A stretch of 9,955 bases of DNA from Candidatus Omnitrophota bacterium (GCA_018814505.1 JAHIZQ010000223.1:1-9955); one strand, 5' to 3'. Numbered from the stretch's first letter, positions 1 to 8,852 are shown. Program-made: numbers and translations. Notes: generated by a model from the letters alone, not told the origin.

Positions 1-1547
<1,547 letters not shown>

Positions 1548-1552
1548 ATGAG

Positions 1553-1560
1553 CCCTCCTT
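1553..1560 (-). promoter_or_regulatory. Strong ribosome binding site fixing the synthase start
   Basis: The minus strand reads AAGGAGGG with five bases to the ATG at 1547. This is close to the full anti-Shine-Dalgarno complement and rules out the longer frame beginning with TTG at 1625, which would place this motif inside the coding sequence. Confidence 0.85.
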
Positions 1561-1614
1561 ATAAACCCGCTAACATCCACCCAATATTCAAATATGCCGA
1601 CATAACACTTACCG

Positions 1615-1647
1615 GAATATCTCAAGATAAAGAAACTTCAGATATTC
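1615..1647 (-). other. Imperfect 12-bp hairpin between serA and the synthase gene
   Basis: The arms at 1615-1626 and 1636-1647 are complementary at 11 of 12 positions, with a nine-base loop between. The structure starts 11 bases after the serA stop and ends about 55 bases before the synthase ribosome site. There is no T-run after either arm, so it does not look like a normal intrinsic terminator. It could be an RNA stability or processing element, or a palindromic protein site. Confidence 0.55.
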
Positions 1648-1657
1648 ACCAGCGCCA

Positions 1658-3256
1658 TTATACCATTACTTTTACCTGCTTAACATCGTTAATATCTTTT
1701 TCCGTCTTTAACTTTAAAAGCACGTCCTTAGGAACTTCGCTGTCAACATTAAGCAAGCTAATAGCTTCTCCCGTTTTTTTCTCACGTCCAAAACTCATCT
1801 CTGCTATATTAATTCCACATTCCCCCAAAAGCATTCCTATTTTTCCAACAACTCCAGGCACATCGTTATTGGCAATAACGAGCATATACCCGTCCGGAAT
1901 AGCTTCTACATAAAACTTGTCCATCTTAATAATTCGCGGATCTTTATTGGCAAAAAGTGTACCCATAATAAAATGTTTTTTCTTGCCGGTATCAAACTCG
2001 ATACTAATAAGATTCGCAAAATCAGTTATTTGAGAAGTCTTTTTTTCCGTAATCCGGATGCTTCTCTCTTTCGCTATAAGCATCGCGTTAACATAATTAA
2101 CCTGTTCGTCAAGGATAGGATTGAAAATCCCTTTCATAAGAGCGCATGTGACAACATCAACATCCATTTCAGCTATTTCTCCTATGTATTTGACTGTGAT
2201 CGCTTTAATCGGTTCGTCTATAAGCTGAGTCTGTATTGACCCTAACCGTTCAGCCAAATTCACAAAAGGCGCTAGTATTTTCATTGCTTCTTCTTCCATG
2301 GCAGGAACATTCGCCGCGTTCCTAAACCCTTTTCCTAAAAGCGCGTTTGAAACCGTACGCGCTATGTCAATAGCCACGTTAACCTGAGCTTCTTCAGTTG
2401 AAGCTCCAAGATGAGGCGTAGTAATAACATTTTCCAGGTTGATAACTGGACTATTGAACGGGGGTTTTGATTCCGCTTCATACACATCAAGCGCCGCGCC
2501 TAAAACTTTTCCGGATTTTATATTTTTTGCTAAAGCCTCTTCATCAATAATACCGCCTCTAGCCGCGTTAATTATTCTTACACCCTTCTTCATCTTATCA
2601 AAAGCTTTTTCGTCTATCAGATGATTTGTTTCCTTGGTAAGCGGAGTATGAATCGTAATAAAATCCGCGCTTTTAAGCAAATTATCCAAATCTGATGATT
2701 CTACGCTTAATGATTTAGCTTTTTCTTCCGAAAGAAACGGATCAAAAGCTAATATCTTCATTCCAAAACTAAGCGCGCGTTTCGCAAACTCAGTTCCGAT
2801 ACGACCAAGTCCAATAATTCCTAAAGTTTTTCCGTAAAGTTCCACACCCATGAATTTTTTTCTATCCCATCGACCCTGTTTTAACGAAGAATTTGCCTGC
2901 GGTATATTTCGGGAAAGTGACAGCATCAGGCTAAAAGCGTGTTCCGCCGTTGAAATAGTATTCCCGGCCGGCGCGTTCATGACTATAATGCCTTTTTTTG
3001 ACGCTGCCGCTACGTCTACATTATCCAATCCAACACCTGCCCGACCTATAACTTTTAGCTTATCAGCCGCGTCTATTATTTTTTTGGTTACGGTCGTACC
3101 GCTTCTAACAACCAAAGCGTCATAGCCTTTAATCTTCTTGGCAAGTTCTTCTTCTGAAAGTTTCGACACCTCATCCACTTTAAAATTGTTCTTTTTTAAA
3201 ATGTCCACTCCCTCTTTTGATAACGGGTCACTTACTAAAACTTTAATGGCAGACAT
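1658..3256 (-). CDS. serA: D-3-phosphoglycerate dehydrogenase (long form, with ASB and ACT domains)
   Basis: Oxidises 3-phosphoglycerate to 3-phosphohydroxypyruvate with NAD, the entry step of serine synthesis. The protein has 532 residues, the usual size of the long SerA type. Domains in order: the substrate-binding lobe (about 1-100 and 285-315); the NAD-binding Rossmann lobe with GLGRIG (149-154); the ASB domain (about 317-450); and a C-terminal ACT domain (about 457-530) with NNDVPGVVGKIG, the type of fold that senses serine in this family. The catalytic set is visible: R233 in NAARGG, E262, and H282 in TPHLGAS. The ATG at 3256 is preceded by AAAGGAG; an upstream in-frame ATG at 3325 would add 23 unconserved residues. 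The gene follows the class-V aminotransferase by 73 bases, which supports a serine-synthesis pair. Feedback control by serine through the ACT domain is likely from the family, not shown here. Confidence 0.96.
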   Translation of the reverse strand: MSAIKVLVSDPLSKEGVDILKKNNFKVDEVSKLSEEELAKKIKGYDALVVRSGTTVTKKIIDAADKLKVIGRAGVGLDNVDVAAASKKGIIVMNAPAGNTISTAEHAFSLMLSLSRNIPQANSSLKQGRWDRKKFMGVELYGKTLGIIGLGRIGTEFAKRALSFGMKILAFDPFLSEEKAKSLSVESSDLDNLLKSADFITIHTPLTKETNHLIDEKAFDKMKKGVRIINAARGGIIDEEALAKNIKSGKVLGAALDVYEAESKPPFNSPVINLENVITTPHLGASTEEAQVNVAIDIARTVSNALLGKGFRNAANVPAMEEEAMKILAPFVNLAERLGSIQTQLIDEPIKAITVKYIGEIAEMDVDVVTCALMKGIFNPILDEQVNYVNAMLIAKERSIRITEKKTSQITDFANLISIEFDTGKKKHFIMGTLFANKDPRIIKMDKFYVEAIPDGYMLVIANNDVPGVVGKIGMLLGECGINIAEMSFGREKKTGEAISLLNVDSEVPKDVLLKLKTEKDINDVKQVKVMV

Positions 3257-3263
3257 GGCGCCT

Positions 3264-3270
3264 CTCCTTT
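3264..3270 (-). promoter_or_regulatory. Ribosome binding site fixing the serA start
   Basis: AAAGGAG on the minus strand, seven bases before the ATG at 3256. The SerA fold begins immediately after this start (SAIKVLVSDPL), so this start is preferred over the ATG at 3325. Confidence 0.8.
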
Positions 3271-3329
3271 GTTTATCTTGTAAATCGGGAAATTTATTTT
3301 TTCCGAGCGATATCATTAAACCCACATAG

Positions 3330-4460
3330 TTACGTCAATAAAGTTTCTATTTTGGCTACCCCGCTTCCAAGTTTAACGTTATATCCCAACTCTTTTAAGA
3401 CAATTTCAATTCCGCTAATCGCGGATATTGTATCATACACATCCATATAACCTAAATGTGCGATTCTAAAAATCTTGCCTTTAAAGTTCCCCTGGCCACC
3501 AGCAACAGTAATTCCTTGTTCGTCTCTCATTTTTTTAACCAACGCGGATCCATCTACACCTTCCGGAACTTTTACGGATGTTACAGCGTTTGACGGAGTT
3601 TTAGCAAAAATTTCCAACCCCATGGCCTTTACCGCTGACCGTGTTAAATCCGCTAAACGAGCATGCCGTTTAATAATGTTCCCCATTCCTTCCTTTAGCA
3701 TCATATCTAAAACCAGGTTTAACCCCATTATAAGAGACACAGCCGGAGTCCAAGGTGTATCATCTTTTTTATAAGACTTAAGCGCGGCTTTTAAATCAAA
3801 ATAATATTTGGGCAAATCAGACGCTTCAACAAGTTTCTGCGCTTTCGGGCTAATACTCAAAAACGCAAGCCCTGGGGGAAGCATCAATCCTTTTTGTGAA
3901 CCACAAATAGTAACATCCACACCCCATTCGTCAGTTTTTAATTCATCTGCCGTAAGCCCGCTTATAGCATCAACTACAAGCACAGCCTTCGTATCCGCGA
4001 CTATTTTTGCTATTGCCTCGATATTATTCACTACACCTGTTGAAGTTTCACATAAAGTACTGTACACAACTTTTATGCCAGGGTTATCTTTTAACAATTT
4101 TTCAAGAGTCTCAATATCCGCGCTTTCCCCCCAGGTAACGTCATAATCTACCGTTTCTACTCCGTAAACTTTACATATCTCACTAAATCGTTCACCGAAT
4201 TTACCGCCCCTTATGACAAGCGCTTTATCCCCTTTTGACAGCAAATTAACTACGGAAGTTTCCATTGCCCCGCTCCCGCTTGACGCGAAAATTAATACCG
4301 GGTTTTCCGTCTGAAATACTTTCTTAATTTTTATGTTTACATCCTTTAGAACAGCTTGAAATTGCGGGGTTCTGTGATGAATCATAGTATCTGCCATTCT
4401 TAACAATACTTTTTCCGGAACTGGAGTCGGCCCGGGAGACATTAATCTGTGTTTATTCAT
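3330..4460 (-). CDS. Class-V aminotransferase, serine-pyruvate/alanine-glyoxylate type; probable phosphoserine aminotransferase
   Basis: A 376-residue PLP enzyme. Seen: the N-terminal SPGPTPVP and HHRTPQF typical of the alanine-glyoxylate/serine-pyruvate aminotransferase branch; the phosphate-binding SSGSGAME (60-67); the DAISG loop with D164 that contacts the PLP ring nitrogen; the Schiff-base lysine K190 in GSQKGLMLPPG; and R332 in FRIAHLG, which normally binds the substrate carboxylate. Length is normal for the family. It is not a standard SerC sequence. Because it lies directly upstream of serA, and similar pairs are known (for example in Thermotoga, from memory), I infer that it converts 3-phosphohydroxypyruvate and glutamate to phosphoserine. 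It could instead act on glyoxylate or serine. The ATG at 4460 has only a weak purine-rich AGAGAGAAGA ahead of it. The gap to the clpP stop upstream is 51 bases. Confidence 0.9.
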   Translation of the reverse strand: MNKHRLMSPGPTPVPEKVLLRMADTMIHHRTPQFQAVLKDVNIKIKKVFQTENPVLIFASSGSGAMETSVVNLLSKGDKALVIRGGKFGERFSEICKVYGVETVDYDVTWGESADIETLEKLLKDNPGIKVVYSTLCETSTGVVNNIEAIAKIVADTKAVLVVDAISGLTADELKTDEWGVDVTICGSQKGLMLPPGLAFLSISPKAQKLVEASDLPKYYFDLKAALKSYKKDDTPWTPAVSLIMGLNLVLDMMLKEGMGNIIKRHARLADLTRSAVKAMGLEIFAKTPSNAVTSVKVPEGVDGSALVKKMRDEQGITVAGGQGNFKGKIFRIAHLGYMDVYDTISAISGIEIVLKELGYNVKLGSGVAKIETLLT

Positions 4461-4511
4461 TCTTCTCTCTTTTTCTATGATGTGATTTGTAAAATCAGCC
4501 TTGAATTCTTA

Positions 4512-5102
4512 CTATTTCTTAGAAATCTTTGTTATTACATGATCGACTATGCCATACTCTTTTGCTTCAGTAGCGCTCATAAAACGATCCCTGTCCGTAT
4601 CGTCTTTTATGCGTTCCGAACTCTGCCCTGTATGCTTAACTAGAATCTCCTCTAGCATTTCTTTCATTCGCAAAATCTCCTTAGCCTGGATGTGTATGTC
4701 ACTAGCCGCTCCCTGCACCCCGCCCCAAGGTTGGTGAACCATTATCCTTGAAAAGGGAAGCGCGTATCGTTTCCCCTTTGTCCCTGCTGAAAGTAAAATA
4801 GCCCCCATACTGGCGGCCTGTCCAATACAATAGGTATTAACATCCGGTTTGACAAACTGCATTGTATCATATATGCATAATCCGCTTGTGACGCTACCAC
4901 CGGGCGTATTGATATAAACATTGATATCCTTATCCGGATCCTCCATTTGCAAATACAAAAGTTCAGCCACAATTACATTCGCGACATTGTCGTCTATGGG
5001 AGATCCTATAAAAATTATGCGGTCTTTCAAAAGACGCGAATAAATATCATACGCGCGTTCCAACCTTCCTTCTTTTTCTATCACCATTGGTATTATGCTC
5101 AT
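4512..5102 (-). CDS. clpP: ATP-dependent Clp protease proteolytic subunit
   Basis: The cytoplasmic serine protease that forms a two-ring barrel and degrades proteins fed by ClpX or ClpA-type unfoldases. At 196 residues it has the usual length. The catalytic triad is readable: S98 in GQAASMGA, H123 in MVHQPWGG, and D172 in DTDRDRF. The spacing of 25 and 49 residues matches E. coli ClpP. The oligomerisation and handle region (about 125-155) is intact. It follows tig by 26 bases, the conserved tig-clpP order. The usual next gene, clpX, is absent; an aminotransferase follows instead. The ribosome site is an unusual run of six Gs (5109-5114) preceded by five As. Confidence 0.98.
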   Translation of the reverse strand: MSIIPMVIEKEGRLERAYDIYSRLLKDRIIFIGSPIDDNVANVIVAELLYLQMEDPDKDINVYINTPGGSVTSGLCIYDTMQFVKPDVNTYCIGQAASMGAILLSAGTKGKRYALPFSRIMVHQPWGGVQGAASDIHIQAKEILRMKEMLEEILVKHTGQSSERIKDDTDRDRFMSATEAKEYGIVDHVITKISKK

Positions 5103-5108
5103 AATGAT

Positions 5109-5119
5109 CCCCCCTTTTT
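5109..5119 (-). promoter_or_regulatory. G-run ribosome binding site of clpP
   Basis: The minus strand reads AAAAAGGGGGG, six bases before the clpP ATG. It resembles the A7G7 tract before hpf, and differs from the AGGAG-type sites of purA, serA and the synthase gene. Confidence 0.6.
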
Positions 5120-5128
5120 ACTGGAAAT

Positions 5129-6406
5129 TTATTGTTGTTTGCCAGAAATGGCCGCTGTAGACAAAAGAAAATCCAAAGTTTTCTCTTCCCTCAGCTGTTC
5201 TTTTAACCCACCGATCAGATTGTGTTCCTGATAGTACTTTTTTATTTCGTCAAAAGGTTTTTGATAACTTAGGGCTAAAGCTTTAAGCCAATTATCAATT
5301 TCTTCATCTGTTGAATCAATATTTTCATTACTGGCTATCTTATCCAGAATAAAGTAAAGTTTTACTTTATTTTCTGATTCTTTTTTCAGCTGTGCTTCTA
5401 ATTTTACTTTATGTTCACATATTGTTTCTTTATCAATACCTTTTTGCACTAACTCTTCTTCCGCCCTTTCCATTAAAACTTTCAATTGCCGTTCAACCAT
5501 AGAACTCGGCAGATCAAATGAATGATCTTTTAAAAGTTTTTCCATCAACTGGTTCTTCATTCTTATTTTAGAATCAGCCTCTTTTCGTTCCAAAAGCTGT
5601 TGTTTAAGCTCGGTTTTTGCGTCTTCTAAAGTATCTTTGCCCATTTTTTTAGCTAACTCGGCATTTAATTCAGGAAGTTTTTTTTCTTTTGTTTGTTTAA
5701 TTTTCACTTTAAACATTGCTTTTCTACCCGCATATTTTTTATCAGGGTACTTCTCCGGCAATGTCACTTCAATGTCTTTTTCATCTCCGACTTTCATCCC
5801 GCACAATTCTTCTCCTACGCCTAATAGAGAAGCTTCTTTTGACGCCTCTACCCACATATTTTCCCGTTTTTTAGCGATAACTTCGCCATCAGAAAAAGTT
5901 TCCACGTCACACACGGCAAAATCACCTTTTTCAATCGGGCGTTCAACATCACTAAACTCCGCATAAATATTCCGCACGCGACTTAGCGCGCTCTCAACTT
6001 CTTTGTCCGTAACACTTATTTTTTCAGTAGCAACCTTTAATCCTTTGTAATTTTTAAGCTTAATTTCGGGATACATTTCCACCTTTATTTTGAATTTAAA
6101 TTCTCCCGTGTCCTCGATAGCAACATCCCAAACTTCCGGATAACTTACCGGATTTAGATTATGCTTCTCCAATACCGACTGATATGCTGTAGGAATCAAA
6201 CGCTTTTTAACTTCATCTGAAGCATCTTTTTTATACATCGTTTTTATAATATCCAATGGGGCCTTGCCCGACCTGAATCCTTTTATAGAGGCTGTCTTTT
6301 GAATGTCCGAAAAAACCTCATTAAAAATTTCATCCACCTTTTCTTTGAAAATTTCTATTTCAAACTGCACTGAAGTCCCATCTAATTTATTCATTTTACT
6401 TTTCAT
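5129..6406 (-). CDS. tig: Trigger factor (ribosome-associated chaperone)
   Basis: Binds near the ribosome exit tunnel and shields nascent chains. The 425-residue length is normal. The N-terminal ribosome-binding domain (about 1-115) carries the signature loop GFRSGKAP (43-50). A FKBP-like PPIase domain follows (about 155-240, ending in KKLPELN), then the helical C-terminal cradle (about 245-425), rich in Lys and Glu. In the PPIase domain the aromatic residues I would expect at the catalytic pocket are missing: V168 stands where E. coli has F168, and V197 in LLGVGEELCG where E. coli has F198 in IPGFEDGIKG (alignment by eye, E. coli from memory). The ATG at 6406 has AAGGAAGG about 12 bases upstream, rather far; a second ATG at 6394 is no better placed. 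It lies between hpf (37-base gap) and clpP (26-base gap). Confidence 0.96.
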   Translation of the reverse strand: MKSKMNKLDGTSVQFEIEIFKEKVDEIFNEVFSDIQKTASIKGFRSGKAPLDIIKTMYKKDASDEVKKRLIPTAYQSVLEKHNLNPVSYPEVWDVAIEDTGEFKFKIKVEMYPEIKLKNYKGLKVATEKISVTDKEVESALSRVRNIYAEFSDVERPIEKGDFAVCDVETFSDGEVIAKKRENMWVEASKEASLLGVGEELCGMKVGDEKDIEVTLPEKYPDKKYAGRKAMFKVKIKQTKEKKLPELNAELAKKMGKDTLEDAKTELKQQLLERKEADSKIRMKNQLMEKLLKDHSFDLPSSMVERQLKVLMERAEEELVQKGIDKETICEHKVKLEAQLKKESENKVKLYFILDKIASNENIDSTDEEIDNWLKALALSYQKPFDEIKKYYQEHNLIGGLKEQLREEKTLDFLLSTAAISGKQQ

Positions 6407-6443
6407 ATCAAAACACTGCCTTCCTTATTCTTTTTTACCGGCT

Positions 6444-6986
6444 TCAAAAATTTGGTTCAATCAAACCGTGATTTCCGTTACTTTTTTTATATAAAACGTT
6501 TGCTTCTCCCGTATTGGCGTTTCTAAACATTATAAAATCTTTTCCTGAAAGATCCAATTCAAGCTTGGCTTCTTCAGGATGCATGGGTTTATCGGCAAAG
6601 GAATTTTCCTGAATAATTTTGCCTTTTTTGGATATCTTCACAGATTCATCCATATTTCTCATGCGTGCCACCATTTTGTCCAAAATTCCTTTGCCCCGTC
6701 TTTTTGACACAACCCTACCATTCAGTCTTCTTAATTGCGTTTTAATTTTTCCGACTGCGTTATCAATGGAAACATACACATCCTGAGAACTTTCTTTTGC
6801 GACTAACCTGTTACGCTTAAGATGCACTATTATCTCTATATTTTTCCTAGTCTTTTCTTCTTCAACAATAACATCACACTTATAAACGCGGTCATACAGT
6901 CGAGTCAGCTTGTTTAATTTTTTATTCACATATTTTTTAAATGGCTCATCTAACTCTAAATTTCTTCCTGTAATAATAATGTCCAT
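6444..6986 (-). CDS. hpf: Ribosome hibernation promoting factor, long form
   Basis: Binds the 30S decoding region in idle cells and pairs ribosomes into 100S dimers. The 180-residue protein has both parts of the long form: the N-terminal S30AE/YfiA domain (about 1-100; begins MDIIITGRNLELDEP, basic patch RRLNGRVVSKRRGKG at 86-100), a short linker, and the C-terminal dimerisation domain (about 132-180) with KPMHPEEAKLELDLSGKDF and FRNANTGEANVLY ending in GNHGLIEP. The long form dimerises ribosomes without a separate RMF. It is the first gene after a good promoter, so its level can be set apart from the LPS genes upstream, and that promoter may also drive tig and clpP. Confidence 0.97.
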   Translation of the reverse strand: MDIIITGRNLELDEPFKKYVNKKLNKLTRLYDRVYKCDVIVEEEKTRKNIEIIVHLKRNRLVAKESSQDVYVSIDNAVGKIKTQLRRLNGRVVSKRRGKGILDKMVARMRNMDESVKISKKGKIIQENSFADKPMHPEEAKLELDLSGKDFIMFRNANTGEANVLYKKSNGNHGLIEPNF

Positions 6987-6990
6987 CTAA

Positions 6991-7005
6991 TCCCCCCCTT
7001 TTTTT
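6991..7005 (-). promoter_or_regulatory. A7G7 tract serving as hpf ribosome binding site
   Basis: Seven As then seven Gs on the minus strand, ending six bases before the hpf ATG. The G-run can pair with the CCUCC core of 16S rRNA in several registers. Long A and G homopolymers are prone to slippage. Confidence 0.55.
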
Positions 7006-7055
7006 GGGTATATTAGTCATAAACTTTTAAATTCTCTCGGTTTTGAAAAAATACC

Positions 7056-7084
7056 AATATACCACTACAAACGGTTATTTTCAA
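7056..7084 (-). promoter_or_regulatory. Sigma-70-type promoter for hpf-tig-clpP
   Basis: On the minus strand TTGAAA (7079-7084) is followed by a 17-base spacer and TATATT (7056-7061). Each hexamer matches the consensus at five of six positions and the spacer is ideal. Transcription would start near 7049, leaving a leader of about 60 bases before the hpf ATG. No sigma-54 type GG-N10-GC element is seen here. Confidence 0.65.
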
Positions 7085-7169
7085 TATAATTGTAGATTAT
7101 AAAAAATCTCGCGGATATTCCGATTAGAACGCACATTTGAACAATGTATCCACTGTAACTACCGGGTAC

Positions 7170-7892
7170 TTACATGCTAAACCGTTCACCAAGATATATT
7201 TCCCTGGCTTTGGAATCATTTATAAGCTCTTCTTTTTTTCCGGATATTAAGATCTGACCTTCGTACATGATATAAGCTCTATCAGTAATAGTCAAAGTTT
7301 CTCTTACATTATGATCCGTAAGCAAAATCCCCAGCCCCATATCTTTTAATTCCCTTATGACTTCCTGACAATCATAAACCGCAATAGGATCTATTCCACT
7401 AAAAGGCTCATCAAGCAAGATAAACATAGGATTAGTAACCAAAGTTCGCGTAATTTCAAGCCGTCTTCTCTCTCCTCCCGACAAAGTGTAAGCCTTGCTT
7501 TTGCGTAAATGAGCAATTTTAAGTTGGCTAAGTAAATTATCCAATTGTCTTTGTCGTTCTTTTTTAGGAAAGCCCAACGTTTCCATTATTGCCATTATAT
7601 TCTCTTCTACCGTAAGTTTCCGGAATATTGACGGTTCCTGGGAAAGATACCCTATCCCGGAACGCGCTCTATTGCATATCGGCAGTTTCGTTATATCTTT
7701 TCTGTCAAATATGATATGGCCGCTATCAGGACTTATAATACCAGTAACCATATAAAAAGTTGTTGTTTTTCCCGCACCATTAGGCCCCAAGAGACCGACA
7801 ACCTCTCCTCTTCGGACATTAATACTCACGCCCTTAACAACATTACGCCCGCCATATTTCTTCACCAATTCTCTTGTTTCCAACAAATGCAT
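7170..7892 (-). CDS. lptB: LPS export ABC transporter ATPase
   Basis: The cytoplasmic ATPase that, with the LptF/LptG membrane pair, extracts lipopolysaccharide from the inner membrane and pushes it along the Lpt bridge. At 240 residues it has the typical length. All ABC elements are present: Walker A GPNGAGKTT (36-44), Q-loop Q85 in GYLSQEPSIFRKLTVEEN, signature LSGGE (137-141), Walker B FILLDE (157-162) and H-loop H194 in LTDHN. YLSQEPSIFRKLTVEENI and FSGIDPIAV are typical of LptB among ABC ATPases. AAGGGG (7898-7903) is the ribosome site, five bases from the ATG. It follows the LptC-like gene by 62 bases. LptF and LptG are not in the window. Confidence 0.96.
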   Translation of the reverse strand: MHLLETRELVKKYGGRNVVKGVSINVRRGEVVGLLGPNGAGKTTTFYMVTGIISPDSGHIIFDRKDITKLPICNRARSGIGYLSQEPSIFRKLTVEENIMAIMETLGFPKKERQRQLDNLLSQLKIAHLRKSKAYTLSGGERRRLEITRTLVTNPMFILLDEPFSGIDPIAVYDCQEVIRELKDMGLGILLTDHNVRETLTITDRAYIMYEGQILISGKKEELINDSKAREIYLGERFSM

Positions 7893-7954
7893 CTTAGCCC
7901 CTTAAAATGTTGTTCTCCGGCTTCTTCAAAAAATACTGTAATATTTCCATAAAA

Positions 7955-8845
7955 TTAAATACCCTCAATAAAGCTTTTCTTGTTTTCACGTTTTTCCAGT
8001 TCCGCCAATTCTTCCGGATCAATAATTATCCTTGGCCGACCTAAAAGTTCCGCGCTTTTTGTACTCTCCGTATAAACGGCTTTTTGACTTAACGTGTAAC
8101 TCTTTCCTCTTTTTATTTTTACATTACCTTCAGCTGTACCTTGAACAACTTCTTGTGTTTCCGAATCAAAATCAATCGTAAGCTTGTCCGCGAACAAAAT
8201 CCCTTCTTTATCTCTTACTCTTACGTTTTTATGAAAAACTGCTCGGTTATTGTTATATTCAACTTCCAATGCTCCATCGCAATCAACCCTTGTGGCAGGT
8301 TCCATCGTAACCGTAACACTCTTATATAACGCGGCAGTATTATCATCAGCATTAGCTCTACCCCCGACACCAGCCGCGGTCATCCCCTGCCGCTTAATAA
8401 AAACAAAATCCTCCGTAGTAACTTCTTTGCTACCCTGAACCCAAATAGCCCGTTCAGTTTCCAAGGTAGTCCCCTCTTCTGATCTCACTTTTACCTCTCC
8501 CAGAAGCTCTACCTCTCCTTTTGTTTTACGGTATATCCCCTTATTTGAGGTAATATTCACCGTTCCTTTTTCGCTATAAGCCACCGCCTCAAGCTGATTC
8601 AAGTGAATTTCATCCTCTTGTATTTCCGCTGATTGGCCTTTAAGTTGCCATTGTTTAGCACCTTTCGAACTGCGCCCGTCTATTGTAAAAGCCATAACTT
8701 TTTGCTGTATATCCATATCCGTTTGGTCAGTCTTTGCCGTATCAGATAATTTAGTACCTACATTATCTTTTTGCGGTTTTAGAAGCAAAACAAAAACAAC
8801 CACCGTTAAACACAAAAAGATAATCCACACAATTATTTTTTTCAT
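7955..8845 (-). CDS. lptC: LptC-like LPS export protein with an LptA/OstA-like C-terminal half
   Basis: A periplasmic bridge component of LPS export, anchored in the inner membrane. The 296-residue protein begins with a basic MKK and one membrane helix (about 4-23), then a short polar linker. Two beta-rich segments follow. The first (about 48-180) fits LptC, with WQLKGQSAEIQ and GEVELLGEVKVRSEEGTTLETERAIW. The second (about 190-272) has the repeated-strand pattern of OstA/LptA, for example NNRAVFHKNVRVRDKEG and GTAEGNVKIKRGKSYTLSQKAVY. E. coli LptC is only about 190 residues, so this looks like LptC plus an LptA-type jellyroll in one chain. No separate lptA lies before lptB. The ATG at 8845 is chosen because GGGTGAT lies seven bases upstream; a GTG at 8857 would add four residues and overlap that site. 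Confidence 0.85.
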   Translation of the reverse strand: MKKIIVWIIFLCLTVVVFVLLLKPQKDNVGTKLSDTAKTDQTDMDIQQKVMAFTIDGRSSKGAKQWQLKGQSAEIQEDEIHLNQLEAVAYSEKGTVNITSNKGIYRKTKGEVELLGEVKVRSEEGTTLETERAIWVQGSKEVTTEDFVFIKRQGMTAAGVGGRANADDNTAALYKSVTVTMEPATRVDCDGALEVEYNNNRAVFHKNVRVRDKEGILFADKLTIDFDSETQEVVQGTAEGNVKIKRGKSYTLSQKAVYTESTKSAELLGRPRIIIDPEELAELEKRENKKSFIEGI

Positions 8846-8852
8846 AAATTCT

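Larger units (their letters stand above)
6987..7169. other. Intergenic region between lptB and hpf
   Basis: This 183-base AT-rich spacer is the longest non-coding stretch in the window. Beyond the promoter and the hpf ribosome site it holds a short inverted repeat (7112-7122, arms CGGA/TCCG). A 19-base near-palindrome (7155-7173) begins inside it and overlaps the lptB stop codon. I see no stem with a T-run, so lptB has no clear intrinsic terminator. There is no room for rpoN, which often sits here in other Gram-negative bacteria. Confidence 0.7.

Noticed and set aside
1548..1913. Plus-strand open frame of 121 codons opposite the 3' end of serA
   Set aside because: It is antisense to a well-supported gene, rich in Ser, Thr and Ile as expected for a shadow frame, and has no homology I recognise. 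The same reasoning removes the other plus-strand frames, for example 655-918, 3475-3774, 3808-4146 and 5637-5966.
4742..4972. A 76-codon open frame on the minus strand inside clpP
   Set aside because: It lies entirely within clpP in another frame, has no recognisable domain and no ribosome site; clpP shows all catalytic residues.
6946..7020. Small upstream ORF (24 codons, ATG at 7020) overlapping the hpf start out of frame
   Set aside because: It has no convincing ribosome site and its middle is just the A7G7 tract; no evidence of translation.
7088..7125. TATAAT at about 7099-7104 as an alternative hpf promoter
   Set aside because: The -10 box is perfect but no acceptable -35 hexamer lies 16-18 bases upstream; the TTGAAA-17-TATATT pair just downstream is better.
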